A stretch of 64,000 nt of DNA from Dolichospermum planctonicum. Its GTDB lineage: Bacteria; Cyanobacteriota; Cyanobacteriia; Cyanobacteriales; Nostocaceae. The position numbers and the translations under genes were made by a program. The stretch spans positions 62,001 to 126,000 of the forward strand of contig NZ_BJCF01000007.1 in assembly GCF_005402965.1 (NCBI RefSeq), read 5' to 3'. The notes beneath the pieces were generated by a model. The model was given only the letters and a program-made list of their open reading frames with translations, did not search any database and was not told where the DNA came from. Numbering within the stretch: position 1 is the first letter of the stretch; each line of letters opens with the position of its first letter. Below, piece by piece: positions 1 to 9,445 of the stretch.

Positions 1-95
1 TCAATTCAGAAATTCGGATTTTAGATTTTAGATTGAAGAGGAGTCAACCCAAAATCTAAAATATCAAATGATCAGCCTGTATTAATGGCAATAAT

Positions 96-3000
96 TTATC
101 TGGATATTTCCACCATCTCCACTTTTATATAACGGGATTTATTGGCACAAATTTGACCCATTGATGTAAACTGATTCGGGGAATTAGCCATAATCTGCCC
201 AGAAATGTCGATTATAGTTGGAGATTGAAACAAAGTAATCAAGGGTAAATCTACATTAAATACCGAACGAATTTCCCCAATTAATCTCACAGCAACCAGG
301 GAATTACCTCCCAAATCAAAGAAGTTATCTTGAGTTCCCACGGTGGAAATCTGAAGCACCTTTTGCCAGATTTCTATCAGAGTTTGTTCAACATGATTTT
401 GGGGTATTATGGTACTTACACTATCCCCAGTCACAAGCGCTAACATGGGAGCAGGTAAGGCCTTGCGGTCAACTTTATGGTTGGGAGTCAGGGGAAACGT
501 CTCCAGAACAACAAAGTTAGAAGGAACCATATACTCAGGTAAGTGGGAAAGTAAGTATTCTCGAATAGTTGTATGAGATGGTTTTTGTCCTGGTTGGGGA
601 CGGATATAGGCTACAAGTCGCTTATCCCCTGGGATATCTTCACGAACAATAATTACAGCTTCTTGTACTGCTTCATGTCGGCTTAAAATTGTCTCAATTT
701 CTCCCAATTCAATCCGATGTCCGCGTATTTTTACTTGAAAATCTATGCGTCCTAAAAAGTCTAGATTACCATTTTTGCGGTAGCGAACTAAATCCCCAGT
801 TCGGTATAAACGGGCGTTAGTGTCCCCACTAAAAGGATGGGGGATAAATCTTGACTGAGTTAACTCTGGTCTGTTTAAATATCCGCGCGTCACCCCTTGA
901 CCGCCAATATATAGCTCACCGGCCATACCAACAGGCACAGGTTGCTGATTATTGTCCAGAACGTATAACTCAGTATTGGCAATAGGACGACCCAGGGGAA
1001 CAACTCCATTGACTTGAGTTAAAGTATGGGTTGCAGACCAAACAGTGGTTTCTGTTGGACCATACATATTATGAATCTGTCCGGGAATTATCTGCTGAAG
1101 TTCTTTTGCTAAAGCTTCGGTAAAAGCCTCACCACCTATCATTAAATTAGATAACTGTGATAAAGCCTGGCGGTTAGGGGTGTCTGCGATCAGTAAACTA
1201 GCCATAGAAGGAGTACATTGCAGATGTGTCACCTGATGACTCTTAATCAAATCGGCTACGGATTCAGTGGTAGGTTGATAATTGACCCGTGTTTTCAATT
1301 CATCCAGTAGCGGTAACTGAGATAGCACCGTATCCGTATCCACACCATAATCAATCAGACAAGAAATTTCGTTAACACCGATGGCTTTAATTCGATCTAC
1401 CATCTGTACACAGGTATCCACTGTTCCAAATAAACTACTAGTTTCAAAGTAGCGTTCAAAGGAGAAATCTAGTACCTCACTCATATCTGGGTCAGACAAA
1501 TGGGACACCGAAAACTGTCCCTTCTCATTCGTGGTTTTCTGCTTGAATGTGGGGAAAGACCAGGCCGCAAGCTTGATTAAATCCAAAGAACTGGCCAAGT
1601 ATTGCCGCATTGGCTGCCGCACAAGTTCCTTCACTTCTTCCTTACTTTCCCCTACATAAGTATGTATCATCAAGCTGACAATTCCCTCGCCAGTATGTCC
1701 ATTCTCTGTATAAGCTTGACGATAAATGGCAATTTTGGCCGCTAATTCTTCTAAACTTTGTCCCAGTAAGTGAGTTAAAATATTAAAGCCCTTAGCTCCC
1801 GCCTCACGAAAGGTCTCTGGGTTACCTGCGGCTGTGATCCAGATTGGCAGTGTCGGTTGAACGGGGCGAGGTAGGGTTTGCACAAAAAACCTTTCTCCCT
1901 TTCCGTTCGTAAGCTCAAGGCTTTCTCCCCGCCAAAGTGCCTGTACCTCTTCTATTTGCTCAAACATGATTTCCTTGCGGTTGGCAAATCTATCAGGATA
2001 CAGCGCGAAATCGTTGGGTTGCCAACCAGCCGCAAAAGATATGCCTACTCGACCATTGGAGAGATTATCTACTAAAGACCAATCTTCCGCCAGACGAATT
2101 GTGTTATGTAGTGGAGAAACACAGCTACCAGCCCGGATTTGGATATCTTTGGTGATGGTGGCGATCGCCGCACTACTGACCACCGGATTGGGGAATAAGC
2201 CACCAAAAGCGTGAAAATGACGTTCCGGAGTCCAAACTGCTTTAAACCCATGAGCATCGGCAAATTTAGCCCCTTCTAGTAATAAGCGATATTTGTCCGC
2301 AGCATCTTCACCCTTCTCATGGCTAGAAAAATAGAAAAGACTAAAATCTATGGATTTAGAGCGATTTTGCCGTTTTAAACTGGCGGCAGTAGCTGGTTTT
2401 CGCTCTGCTTTGGGGTTATAAATTACTACTTTAAATCCCCGTGCCAGAGTCCAAAAGAGTTCTAGGACTGAAATATCAAAAGACAAACTGGTTACAGCTA
2501 ACCATACTCCTGGTGGTTCATGGTTAATTACCCCATCCATTCCCGTGAAAAAATTAAGCACATTTCTATGTTCTACCATCACACCCTTGGGTTTTCCCGT
2601 AGAACCAGAGGTGTAGATGACATAACTGAGGTTTTCTGGTTTAACTTCTGTATGGGGATTCGTCGTCGGTTGTTGGCTAATTTCTGCCCTGATTGCATCA
2701 ATGGAAATAATCCTGTAAGCGCAACCCTCCGTAGTTGCCCTTTTTACCGTAGTTGCTGCTAAATTGGTGAAGATGATGGGTGCTTGGGAATCTTCTACCA
2801 TGAAAGCCAAACGCTCTTGAGGAAAATCAGGGTCTAGGGGAAGATAAGCCCCTCCAGCCTTATGAATTGCTAATAAGCCGATCATCATTTCTAGCGATCG
2901 CTCCATCAGCAAACCCACCAACACATCAGGTCCAACTCCCTGTAAAATTAAGTAATGCGCTAGTTGGTTAGCTTGTGTGTTTAATTCCCGATAAGTTAAT

Positions 3001-4847
3001 TGTTGTTCTTGAAAAACCACAGCAATAGCATCAGGAGTCCGCTCTACTTGTTGAGCAAATAAATCATGAATACATTTATCTGCGGGGAAAGGTTGTGCAG
3101 TCTGATTCCATTCTTCTAAAATCTGCTGTTGTTGGCTGAGGTTAAGAATTGGTAAATTATCTAAAGATTGTTCGGGATGTTCTAAACAAGCAGAGATAAA
3201 AACCTCAAGTTGTTGGACAATTTGCCTAGAGTCCGCATCACTCAATTCCCCCTTATGTACCAACTCACTGTAACTCCCATCTTCATAAGCCACAAAGGCC
3301 ATAGAAGCATTCATAAAATCCCAGTCAGCCAAATCTTTTAAAGCATCGGGAGCAGGAACAGATGCGATCGCCACAGGAAAGATTTTCGGCAACCACGGGT
3401 AGGGGCAAACGGCTGTTCGCCCCCTAGAAAAAAGATTCCGCCCGTATTCCGTATCCTGTAATTCAGGATAACGTCCTAATAGTGTATGTCTAAAACTACC
3501 TAAGTGATTTATGTAATCTAAATCCGCTGATAATCGCCCTTGAAAATCACTAAAAGACTCTTCCTTTTCAAATTTCACACGCAAAGGAACTATTTGCGAA
3601 AACAATTCAGGAGCAATACCGCGCTGAGATTCCGTTTGTAGTCCTAAATCAAATTCCCCACTTGATTCTGTCGCTAATCGCACACAATAAGCTGCAAACA
3701 TCACCAGTAGATTTTTTGGTTCTACAGGTGCATTGGACAAAATATGATAACGTTGAAGCTGGGGTGATGAAAACTCTGGTAATTGATGGGATATTTCTCG
3801 CCCTAAATAGGGATGTTGAAAAGGCGTAAACCTTGTCAACCTTTCAACCCAAAATTGTTCATAACGAGATAAAGCAATATTCCGCTGACTAATTGCCTTT
3901 TTGGTTTCCGTGTCAATTACAGGTAAAACATCACCAACCCGCACACCATAATATTGTTGCAACTCTTGAAAAGAAATGTCCTTTCCATTTAATGTTTTTA
4001 AATTACCAAATTGCACTGCCCCGTCTATAGTAGCAATACTAATTCCTTCCGCATTTAAAATCAGAACTTGTCCAGGCGTTCCATGTTCAGATATGATTGG
4101 CCGGGCAGAACTGACGACGACAACCCCTCCTGGTAGCCAGATTTTAGGTTGACCTAATTCATTGCGATAACCTGCCTGGCCTAGCCATACTGGACCAAAA
4201 TCCAGGGCCCTAACTAAATTGCAAATATCTTTACTGCTGACATCATAAGATATTAGGGAAACCGGACGATGTTCATAACCAAAATAAGTTCGTTGGGATA
4301 AATCCTGGGGTATTGGTTCAACATTACCAGCGATTAATTCTGCTGTGAGTTCATCAAAAGAAGCGATCGCAGCATCAAAGCAACTAATATTTAAAGTAAA
4401 GGCGGTATCATCTGGACGAATTGGCACTATTTTTTGTTTAAAAATAGGACCAGCATCAACTTGGGTAACGACTTGATGCCAAGTGACAGCGTGTTGGGTT
4501 TCACCGTTTAGTAATGCCCAGGAAGTTGCGTATAAACCAGCGTATTTTGGTAGTGGGGCATCATGATAATTGATAGTCGCTTTTTTTGCTCTAGCAATTA
4601 CATTTTTGGGAATAATCCATTGAACATTATTAATACTAAAAAGATAGTCATATTCAACATTCATAAGTCTTTTGTGAAAAATATTGCGAGAACTTATGTA
4701 GTCAATTCCATGACTTTCACACCATGCTTGTAATGAATTATCTGGCGAATATACTCCTAATAATTGGCAATTTTTGAGCAATAAAAGTTCTAAACAATTG
4801 ATAGATAGAGTCCCATTACCAACAACAAAACAGGAAAACCCGGTCAT
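96..4847 (-). CDS. One-module NRPS: formyltransferase / partial C / A with inserted luciferase-like monooxygenase / PCP
   Basis: Large single-module non-ribosomal peptide synthetase-like enzyme, last gene of the polysaccharide operon. Residues 1 to about 300 are a formyltransferase of the methionyl-tRNA/sugar N-formyltransferase type, with catalytic-looking N93-x-H95 and D131 (QVDAGPI). Residues ~315-575 resemble the C-terminal part of a condensation domain but lack HHxxxDG. The adenylation domain starts near 590; its core A3 motif YTSGSTGKPKG is near 740. It is interrupted at ~830-1185 by a flavin-dependent luciferase-like monooxygenase domain of the MupA/Atu3671 type, and resumes with NMYGPTETT and RTGD. 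A carrier domain with DNFFDLGGNSL (phosphopantetheine Ser near 1515) ends the protein; there is no thioesterase. A GGGAGAG ribosome site lies 8 nt before the ATG. Inferred product: a carrier-bound, formylated and possibly oxidised aminoacyl group used to decorate a sugar. The amino acid cannot be predicted here. Confidence 0.9.
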   Translation of the reverse strand: MTGFSCFVVGNGTLSINCLELLLLKNCQLLGVYSPDNSLQAWCESHGIDYISSRNIFHKRLMNVEYDYLFSINNVQWIIPKNVIARAKKATINYHDAPLPKYAGLYATSWALLNGETQHAVTWHQVVTQVDAGPIFKQKIVPIRPDDTAFTLNISCFDAAIASFDELTAELIAGNVEPIPQDLSQRTYFGYEHRPVSLISYDVSSKDICNLVRALDFGPVWLGQAGYRNELGQPKIWLPGGVVVVSSARPIISEHGTPGQVLILNAEGISIATIDGAVQFGNLKTLNGKDISFQELQQYYGVRVGDVLPVIDTETKKAISQRNIALSRYEQFWVERLTRFTPFQHPYLGREISHQLPEFSSPQLQRYHILSNAPVEPKNLLVMFAAYCVRLATESSGEFDLGLQTESQRGIAPELFSQIVPLRVKFEKEESFSDFQGRLSADLDYINHLGSFRHTLLGRYPELQDTEYGRNLFSRGRTAVCPYPWLPKIFPVAIASVPAPDALKDLADWDFMNASMAFVAYEDGSYSELVHKGELSDADSRQIVQQLEVFISACLEHPEQSLDNLPILNLSQQQQILEEWNQTAQPFPADKCIHDLFAQQVERTPDAIAVVFQEQQLTYRELNTQANQLAHYLILQGVGPDVLVGLLMERSLEMMIGLLAIHKAGGAYLPLDPDFPQERLAFMVEDSQAPIIFTNLAATTVKRATTEGCAYRIISIDAIRAEISQQPTTNPHTEVKPENLSYVIYTSGSTGKPKGVMVEHRNVLNFFTGMDGVINHEPPGVWLAVTSLSFDISVLELFWTLARGFKVVIYNPKAERKPATAASLKRQNRSKSIDFSLFYFSSHEKGEDAADKYRLLLEGAKFADAHGFKAVWTPERHFHAFGGLFPNPVVSSAAIATITKDIQIRAGSCVSPLHNTIRLAEDWSLVDNLSNGRVGISFAAGWQPNDFALYPDRFANRKEIMFEQIEEVQALWRGESLELTNGKGERFFVQTLPRPVQPTLPIWITAAGNPETFREAGAKGFNILTHLLGQSLEELAAKIAIYRQAYTENGHTGEGIVSLMIHTYVGESKEEVKELVRQPMRQYLASSLDLIKLAAWSFPTFKQKTTNEKGQFSVSHLSDPDMSEVLDFSFERYFETSSLFGTVDTCVQMVDRIKAIGVNEISCLIDYGVDTDTVLSQLPLLDELKTRVNYQPTTESVADLIKSHQVTHLQCTPSMASLLIADTPNRQALSQLSNLMIGGEAFTEALAKELQQIIPGQIHNMYGPTETTVWSATHTLTQVNGVVPLGRPIANTELYVLDNNQQPVPVGMAGELYIGGQGVTRGYLNRPELTQSRFIPHPFSGDTNARLYRTGDLVRYRKNGNLDFLGRIDFQVKIRGHRIELGEIETILSRHEAVQEAVIIVREDIPGDKRLVAYIRPQPGQKPSHTTIREYLLSHLPEYMVPSNFVVLETFPLTPNHKVDRKALPAPMLALVTGDSVSTIIPQNHVEQTLIEIWQKVLQISTVGTQDNFFDLGGNSLVAVRLIGEIRSVFNVDLPLITLFQSPTIIDISGQIMANSPNQFTSMGQICANKSRYIKVEMVEISR

Positions 4848-4862
4848 AAATTATTCTCTCCC

Positions 4863-5540
4863 TTAAATATGGATAAGATTGCTAGGAACTTGAAATTTTG
4901 GAGTTTCTCCTGGGGAGTAAACTGCTTGATCTTCGGTATTGGTAAGAATTATTGACCCTGCACCAATAATATTTTCTTTGCCAATATTTATGGCATTTCT
5001 GATAGTAGCATTCATGCCAATAAAACTGTACTCTCCTACCATTACTCTTCCACCAAGGACAACATGAGAAGCAAGAAAACAATGATTATTAATTATCGAA
5101 TGATGTCCAATATGATTACCACCAGCGAGAATACAATTATCACCAATAATAACTTGAGGTTCTATGATACTATTCTCTAAAATCAAGCAGTTTTCACCTA
5201 CAGATATATTATGATGATTCCTAGGTCGCGCTTCGCTATCAGCTTTAGAACTGATATAAGAAATAAAACCATATCCTCTCTTTTTAGCATCATAGTATTT
5301 TTCTGCCCGCAACTTATTTAATCTTTCATAACCGAGAGGAATAAACAACTTATATTCAGTCGGTGGATAATATTTTTCAAGTTTTTCATAAGCCACAACT
5401 GGTAAATCATGGAAACTTTCTGATGTAATGTGAGATTCATCAACCGTAAACGCGATTAATTGATGATCTGAATCATGCTTGAGATAAAAGTAAATACTTT
5501 CTGCAAAAAAACCGTTTCCAAAAATAACAACTTTGTCCAT
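4863..5540 (-). CDS. PglD/NeuD-type sugar O/N-acyltransferase (left-handed beta-helix)
   Basis: 225-aa acyltransferase of the PglD/NeuD family. The N-terminal Rossmann-like nucleotide-sugar binding half begins KVVIFGNGFFAES. The C-terminal half (~105-215) is a run of hexapeptide repeats forming a left-handed beta helix, with a His pair near 146-147 (IGHHSI) where family members carry the general base. Family enzymes transfer an acetyl group from acetyl-CoA to a UDP-amino sugar. The gene sits 15 bp upstream of the NRPS-like gene and 42 bp downstream of the sugar transferase gene, so it is cotranscribed. Using the carrier-bound acyl group of the neighbouring NRPS as donor is an inference only. 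Oddity: residues around ADSEAR-PRN, between the two halves, are encoded by a dispersed cyanobacterial repeat (5218-5243) that looks inserted in frame. Confidence 0.85.
   Translation of the reverse strand: MDKVVIFGNGFFAESIYFYLKHDSDHQLIAFTVDESHITSESFHDLPVVAYEKLEKYYPPTEYKLFIPLGYERLNKLRAEKYYDAKKRGYGFISYISSKADSEARPRNHHNISVGENCLILENSIIEPQVIIGDNCILAGGNHIGHHSIINNHCFLASHVVLGGRVMVGEYSFIGMNATIRNAINIGKENIIGAGSIILTNTEDQAVYSPGETPKFQVPSNLIHI
5218..5243. repeat. Dispersed 'CGCTTCGCTATCAG' repeat inside the PglD-like gene
   Basis: A GC-richer block containing CGCTTCGCTATCAG lies inside the coding sequence. Related copies occur at 29002-29025, 61028-61058, 61853-61876 and 63489-63520. Here it keeps the reading frame and adds residues (ADSEAR) between the N-terminal half and the beta-helix half of the acyltransferase. 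Confidence 0.6.
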
Positions 5541-5582
5541 AAAATTCCCATCCTTGATTTGCCAAAAAAACTTAATACTTAT

Positions 5583-6239
5583 TTATTGCTGACCTTTAAA
5601 ATCCGGCGCAGTTGCATATCCTTCCTGACTGATATTTTCACGCTTCAGGACTTTCCAAAATGTTAATAGAAGAATTTTCAAATCTAGCCAAAGATTCCAA
5701 TTGTCAATATACCAAATATCCAAGTTAAACTTTGTTTCCCAGCTAATAGCATTACGACCATTAATTTGGGCTAGTCCTGTGATTCCTGGTAAAACATCGT
5801 GACGACGAGCTTGTTCAGGAGTATAAAGTTCAAGATATTGCACACGCAAAGGACGTGGACCCACAAAACTCATATCACCCTTAAAAACATTCCACAATTG
5901 AGGAAGTTCATCTAAGCTGGTTTTGCGGATAAAATCACCAAAGGATGTTAAGCGTTTTTCGTCAGATAATAAATTACCTTTTTCGTCCTTTTCATTAGTC
6001 ATGGTGCGGAATTTATAGAAGTTAAAAATCCGCGCATTTTTACCTGGACGGGGTTGGATAAATAAAACTGGACTCCCCATACGCAAATAAATAGCACCTG
6101 CTACAATTATCAGAATAGGAAAAAGAAAAATTATGCCGATAAAAGCGACAAATCTATCTAATACTAATTTGATAAATCTGCTAATCCATCTTAGGTAAGA
6201 TTGATTATAATTCCTAGTTTGTGATTCGCTATTTCCCAT
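5583..6239 (-). CDS. Undecaprenyl-phosphate sugar phosphotransferase (PglC/EpsL type)
   Basis: 218-aa bacterial sugar transferase (PF02397 family), the small monotopic form that initiates glycan assembly by moving a phospho-sugar from a UDP-sugar to undecaprenyl phosphate. One hydrophobic re-entrant or membrane segment lies at ~24-52. It is followed by the family motifs FYKFRTM (~75-80), DELPQLWNVFKGDMSFVGPRP (split here as DELPQLWNV, ~120, and SFVGPRP) and ITGLAQINGR. The length matches PglC-like enzymes rather than the long WbaP/WcaJ form. It stands 42 bp before the PglD-like gene, a PglC-PglD pairing seen in amino-sugar pathways. The sugar substrate cannot be read from sequence. The preceding gap of 143 bp may hold an internal promoter. 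Confidence 0.93.
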   Translation of the reverse strand: MGNSESQTRNYNQSYLRWISRFIKLVLDRFVAFIGIIFLFPILIIVAGAIYLRMGSPVLFIQPRPGKNARIFNFYKFRTMTNEKDEKGNLLSDEKRLTSFGDFIRKTSLDELPQLWNVFKGDMSFVGPRPLRVQYLELYTPEQARRHDVLPGITGLAQINGRNAISWETKFNLDIWYIDNWNLWLDLKILLLTFWKVLKRENISQEGYATAPDFKGQQ

Positions 6240-6382
6240 GTTTTTCTACTCTGTTAATCTTATAAATCCTGATTCAGACATTTATATTCTTCTTTGCGTC
6301 TTTGCACATTTGCGCGAAACAAAACCCTTATTAAAAATATAGCGAAAATACAAAAGATAATATAGCCATATTGTCAATACCT

Positions 6383-8230
6383 TTAATCATTATCCTTAAT
6401 TGTATAAGTATATAAATTTTTATTCCCTAATTTGGCATTAACTGTCTGATAAAGCTTAATTTTGATAGTCTCATTATTTTCTTTTTGATCATCATTAATA
6501 ATTGGTATTGGTAAATATTTGTACTGTTCTCCAGCTTTAAATGTCAACTGACCATTTCCTAATTTATAATCTATACCATCATTCTTGGCTGTACCCCCTA
6601 CAACTGAATAATTAACAGTTACCGTTTTCCCACTCATGTAATTTAGTTTTACTAGGGGATAATCCATATTTAAAAATTCACTTCCACTTGCTGCACTTAC
6701 ATGAAATTCCACTTGCGGTAATTTATTGGTCATACTATAATAAGTACTTGATATCAAACTTGTAGACCCATTTGGAGTAAACACTTTAGCTTTTACCATA
6801 GCACTTTTAGTTAGTTTAATCGGACTAATATAAATTCGAGAATTTTGATTTGGTTCGCTATTATCAAGAGTATATCTAATAGTTGCATTGGGTATTTTAC
6901 TCTCGATATTAACAAGAACTTCACCCGTGATCATCCCTTCTTGAACTGGACTAATCACAGGTTTCTCGGCTCTGACTTGTGGACTAAAAACTACATATTT
7001 TGCTGTTTTATCTTGAATGACAATTCTTGTTACTGGACGATGATCTTCGTCAAAATATTTCTTCCCTGATTTTAATTTTATGGTTTGCGTTTTTCCCGTG
7101 AGATTAAAATATATAATTCCTCCTTCATAACTTCTTGAATAAAGACGATATCCTTGACTTTTATTTATTTCCTGTTGGTCTGTTGCTGGAGAAGTTGGAT
7201 TACCCAAAGCATTTTTAATTTCTATATATCGTTTTGGATCAATCTCTTGACTTTGATCATTATCCATACTTAAAAATCGATTTTCTCCACCAAAAATTAA
7301 ATACCCAAGGTACATATCATGAATAAGTTCATCTCGGTCGTGTGTATGAGGTTGATAAATTTGTACTTTGTTGGTCGCAAAATTTTTCATTCGCAAATAA
7401 ATTTGATAAATTTTATCTCTAGCATAATTTCCATCTTGATTATATATCTCACCAAGAAAATCTTCTAAAATAACTCCATCTGTATTCGCAAATATTTGAT
7501 TATACTGAGTTTCATCAGCAATACTCCCTTCATTACAAATAATTTTAATATCGGGTGCTAATTCTTTAACTCGTTTGAAAAAATACTTGACAGATTGTAA
7601 AAAATCCTGATTATTTTGGGGAAATGGTTTCTCCCATTTAACGTTATTTATAAAATTATTTTTTTCGTCAAATACACCATATAAACTGTAATTAAAAGCG
7701 CAGTTATCCAGTCCTAACCAAATATTTTGATAGGAATTTTTTTGTAGTTTATTACGGACATATTTTTTAATAAAGAAATTTATATAACGCTCATCAGCAA
7801 AATTCACACCTTGAGCTTTTTCTTTTGACAACCATTCAAAAATTACAGGTTTTCTTTGATTTTTATACCTAGCAGTAATCCATAATGGTGGATGATTTTG
7901 ATTTAATTCGTCAGTTTCATATTCCTTTAATTCAGCATAGGGAAAATAAGCATATTTATTTTCATCTTGAGAATGAAAGTGTTGAAAACGACCCTGAATT
8001 CCTCTAATAGCTTCTTGATTCATGGCTTCAAAACTATCATAATGAGCTAATCCTATATAAGCTCCAACTTTTGACCAATCATCATTATAAGGAAATACAT
8101 AGTAAAATCCTCTTTCGTTATTAATAACTTTTCTTGTTGCTAACGCAGATAAGTTTTGTGGAAATACTCCATTTTGGAAAACTATAAAAATGCAGATAAC
8201 AATAGCTAATAATACCGGATATTTCTTCAT
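6383..8230 (-). CDS. Secreted glycosidase-like protein with chitobiase-C-like and Calx-beta-like domains
   Basis: 615-aa exported protein. Residues 1-30 are a signal peptide or signal anchor (MKKYPVLLAIVICIFIVF). The body (~35-400) looks like a TIM-barrel glycoside-hydrolase-type domain (PLWITARYKN, GLDNCAFNY, PDIKIICNEGS, GVILEDFLGE) with several acidic residues at strand ends, but I cannot name the GH family or the catalytic pair. Residues ~425-495 resemble the chitobiase C-terminal beta-sandwich (ATIRYTLDNSEP). The last ~110 residues resemble a Calx-beta module (VNYSVVGGTA, GQLTFKAGEQYKYLPIPI). Its place in the polysaccharide operon suggests trimming, anchoring or turnover of the exported polymer outside the inner membrane; that role is inferred. 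Confidence 0.7.
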   Translation of the reverse strand: MKKYPVLLAIVICIFIVFQNGVFPQNLSALATRKVINNERGFYYVFPYNDDWSKVGAYIGLAHYDSFEAMNQEAIRGIQGRFQHFHSQDENKYAYFPYAELKEYETDELNQNHPPLWITARYKNQRKPVIFEWLSKEKAQGVNFADERYINFFIKKYVRNKLQKNSYQNIWLGLDNCAFNYSLYGVFDEKNNFINNVKWEKPFPQNNQDFLQSVKYFFKRVKELAPDIKIICNEGSIADETQYNQIFANTDGVILEDFLGEIYNQDGNYARDKIYQIYLRMKNFATNKVQIYQPHTHDRDELIHDMYLGYLIFGGENRFLSMDNDQSQEIDPKRYIEIKNALGNPTSPATDQQEINKSQGYRLYSRSYEGGIIYFNLTGKTQTIKLKSGKKYFDEDHRPVTRIVIQDKTAKYVVFSPQVRAEKPVISPVQEGMITGEVLVNIESKIPNATIRYTLDNSEPNQNSRIYISPIKLTKSAMVKAKVFTPNGSTSLISSTYYSMTNKLPQVEFHVSAASGSEFLNMDYPLVKLNYMSGKTVTVNYSVVGGTAKNDGIDYKLGNGQLTFKAGEQYKYLPIPIINDDQKENNETIKIKLYQTVNAKLGNKNLYTYTIKDND

Positions 8231-8263
8231 AATTATTGCAGATTTTCTAATCTTCGTGAATCA

Positions 8264-9409
8264 CTATAAGTTTGGTGTCTGAACTTGGGTGTATAAGGTT
8301 GTGTGCATGTTAATAATTTGGTTTATGTCATAATTAGCTATTATTTCTCGTCCTTTTTTACTGATAATTATCGCTTTTTCTGGATGATCTAATATCCATG
8401 TCATTGCTTTTGTTATTCCTGCTATATCACCCACTTCTACAAGTAAACCACATCCATTTTCTAATAAGTCTCTCGTTCCGCGAATATTTGTACCAATTAC
8501 TGGAGTTTCTAAGGACATAGCTTCCATTACACATCTGGGTAAACCTTCTTGTTCGGAAACTAAAATGGTGGCTGCTGCGGTACGCATTAAAATGGGAATA
8601 TCTCGACGTATTCCTAAAAATCGGACTTGATTTTGAATATTTAATTTCATTGCTAACTGCTGCATTTCCTCCATTAATATTCCATCTCCAGCAAAAACTA
8701 AACAGGTTTCAGGTCTGTTTAAATTAGAGTATGCTTTTAAAATATCTGACAATCTTTTTCGGGGAATAAATTCAGCTACTGATAACAGCAATTTAGTGTT
8801 TGCTGTTAGTCCTAATTCTTGACGTAATTTCTCAATATCTTCTAAAGAAATAGAATCAGCTTTATAATATTGCAAATTTACGCCAATTCCTGGCATATAA
8901 TTAAGCCGTTCTGATGAGACAAGTTTGTATTTTTGAGCCGCTGCTTGATCTTCACGATTAATCACTACTAAATAGTCCGTCCAATACCCAGCTAATTTTT
9001 CTAAAGCTAGAAAGAAAGCATTTTTTAAAGCTTTACCTCCTTGGTAGAAATGAAAACCATGAGCTGTATAAATGACTTTTGTATTAAGTCGCTTTTTCAG
9101 TTTTTTTAAAGCATAGCGAGTCACGAAAGCTGCTACTGGTGTGTGAACATGAACTATATCATATTTCTCTTTTTCAACTATTTTCTGAATAATCTGAGGA
9201 GCAGCTATTAAATTCAATGGATTTAGGGGATTTCTTGACCATTCTATATCCCACACTTGATCAAATGCTGCTAAACATTGAGCATTTGCACTGATTCCCC
9301 GTGCCATTGCATCTACTTTCCAACCATGAGCGCGGAAATGTTCAACAAAAGGTAAAAGAAAAGCATTAATAGTGCTAGGAATTGTTGTTACTATTAAAAT
9401 TTTATTCAT
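8264..9409 (-). CDS. Glycosyltransferase family 4-type (GT-B fold)
   Basis: 381-aa GT-B glycosyltransferase. The N-terminal acceptor domain begins MNKILIVTTIPSTINAFLLPF and contains the YDIVHVHTPVAAF signature of EpsD/EpsF-type enzymes. The C-terminal donor domain has FAGDGILMEEM, VRFLGIRRDIP and the E-x7-E region EQEGLPRCVMEAMSLETPVI. It probably adds one sugar to the lipid-linked repeat unit on the cytoplasmic face. Gaps of 33 bp and 36 bp to its neighbours support cotranscription. Donor and acceptor sugars are unknown. Confidence 0.9.
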   Translation of the reverse strand: MNKILIVTTIPSTINAFLLPFVEHFRAHGWKVDAMARGISANAQCLAAFDQVWDIEWSRNPLNPLNLIAAPQIIQKIVEKEKYDIVHVHTPVAAFVTRYALKKLKKRLNTKVIYTAHGFHFYQGGKALKNAFFLALEKLAGYWTDYLVVINREDQAAAQKYKLVSSERLNYMPGIGVNLQYYKADSISLEDIEKLRQELGLTANTKLLLSVAEFIPRKRLSDILKAYSNLNRPETCLVFAGDGILMEEMQQLAMKLNIQNQVRFLGIRRDIPILMRTAAATILVSEQEGLPRCVMEAMSLETPVIGTNIRGTRDLLENGCGLLVEVGDIAGITKAMTWILDHPEKAIIISKKGREIIANYDINQIINMHTTLYTQVQTPNL

Positions 9410-9445
9410 TTTTATTTAGAGTTTGTTTAGAGGTTGATAGATAAT

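Noticed and set aside
1878-2762. Several short ORFs opposite the NRPS gene
   Set aside because: All are antisense shadows of a strongly supported coding sequence.
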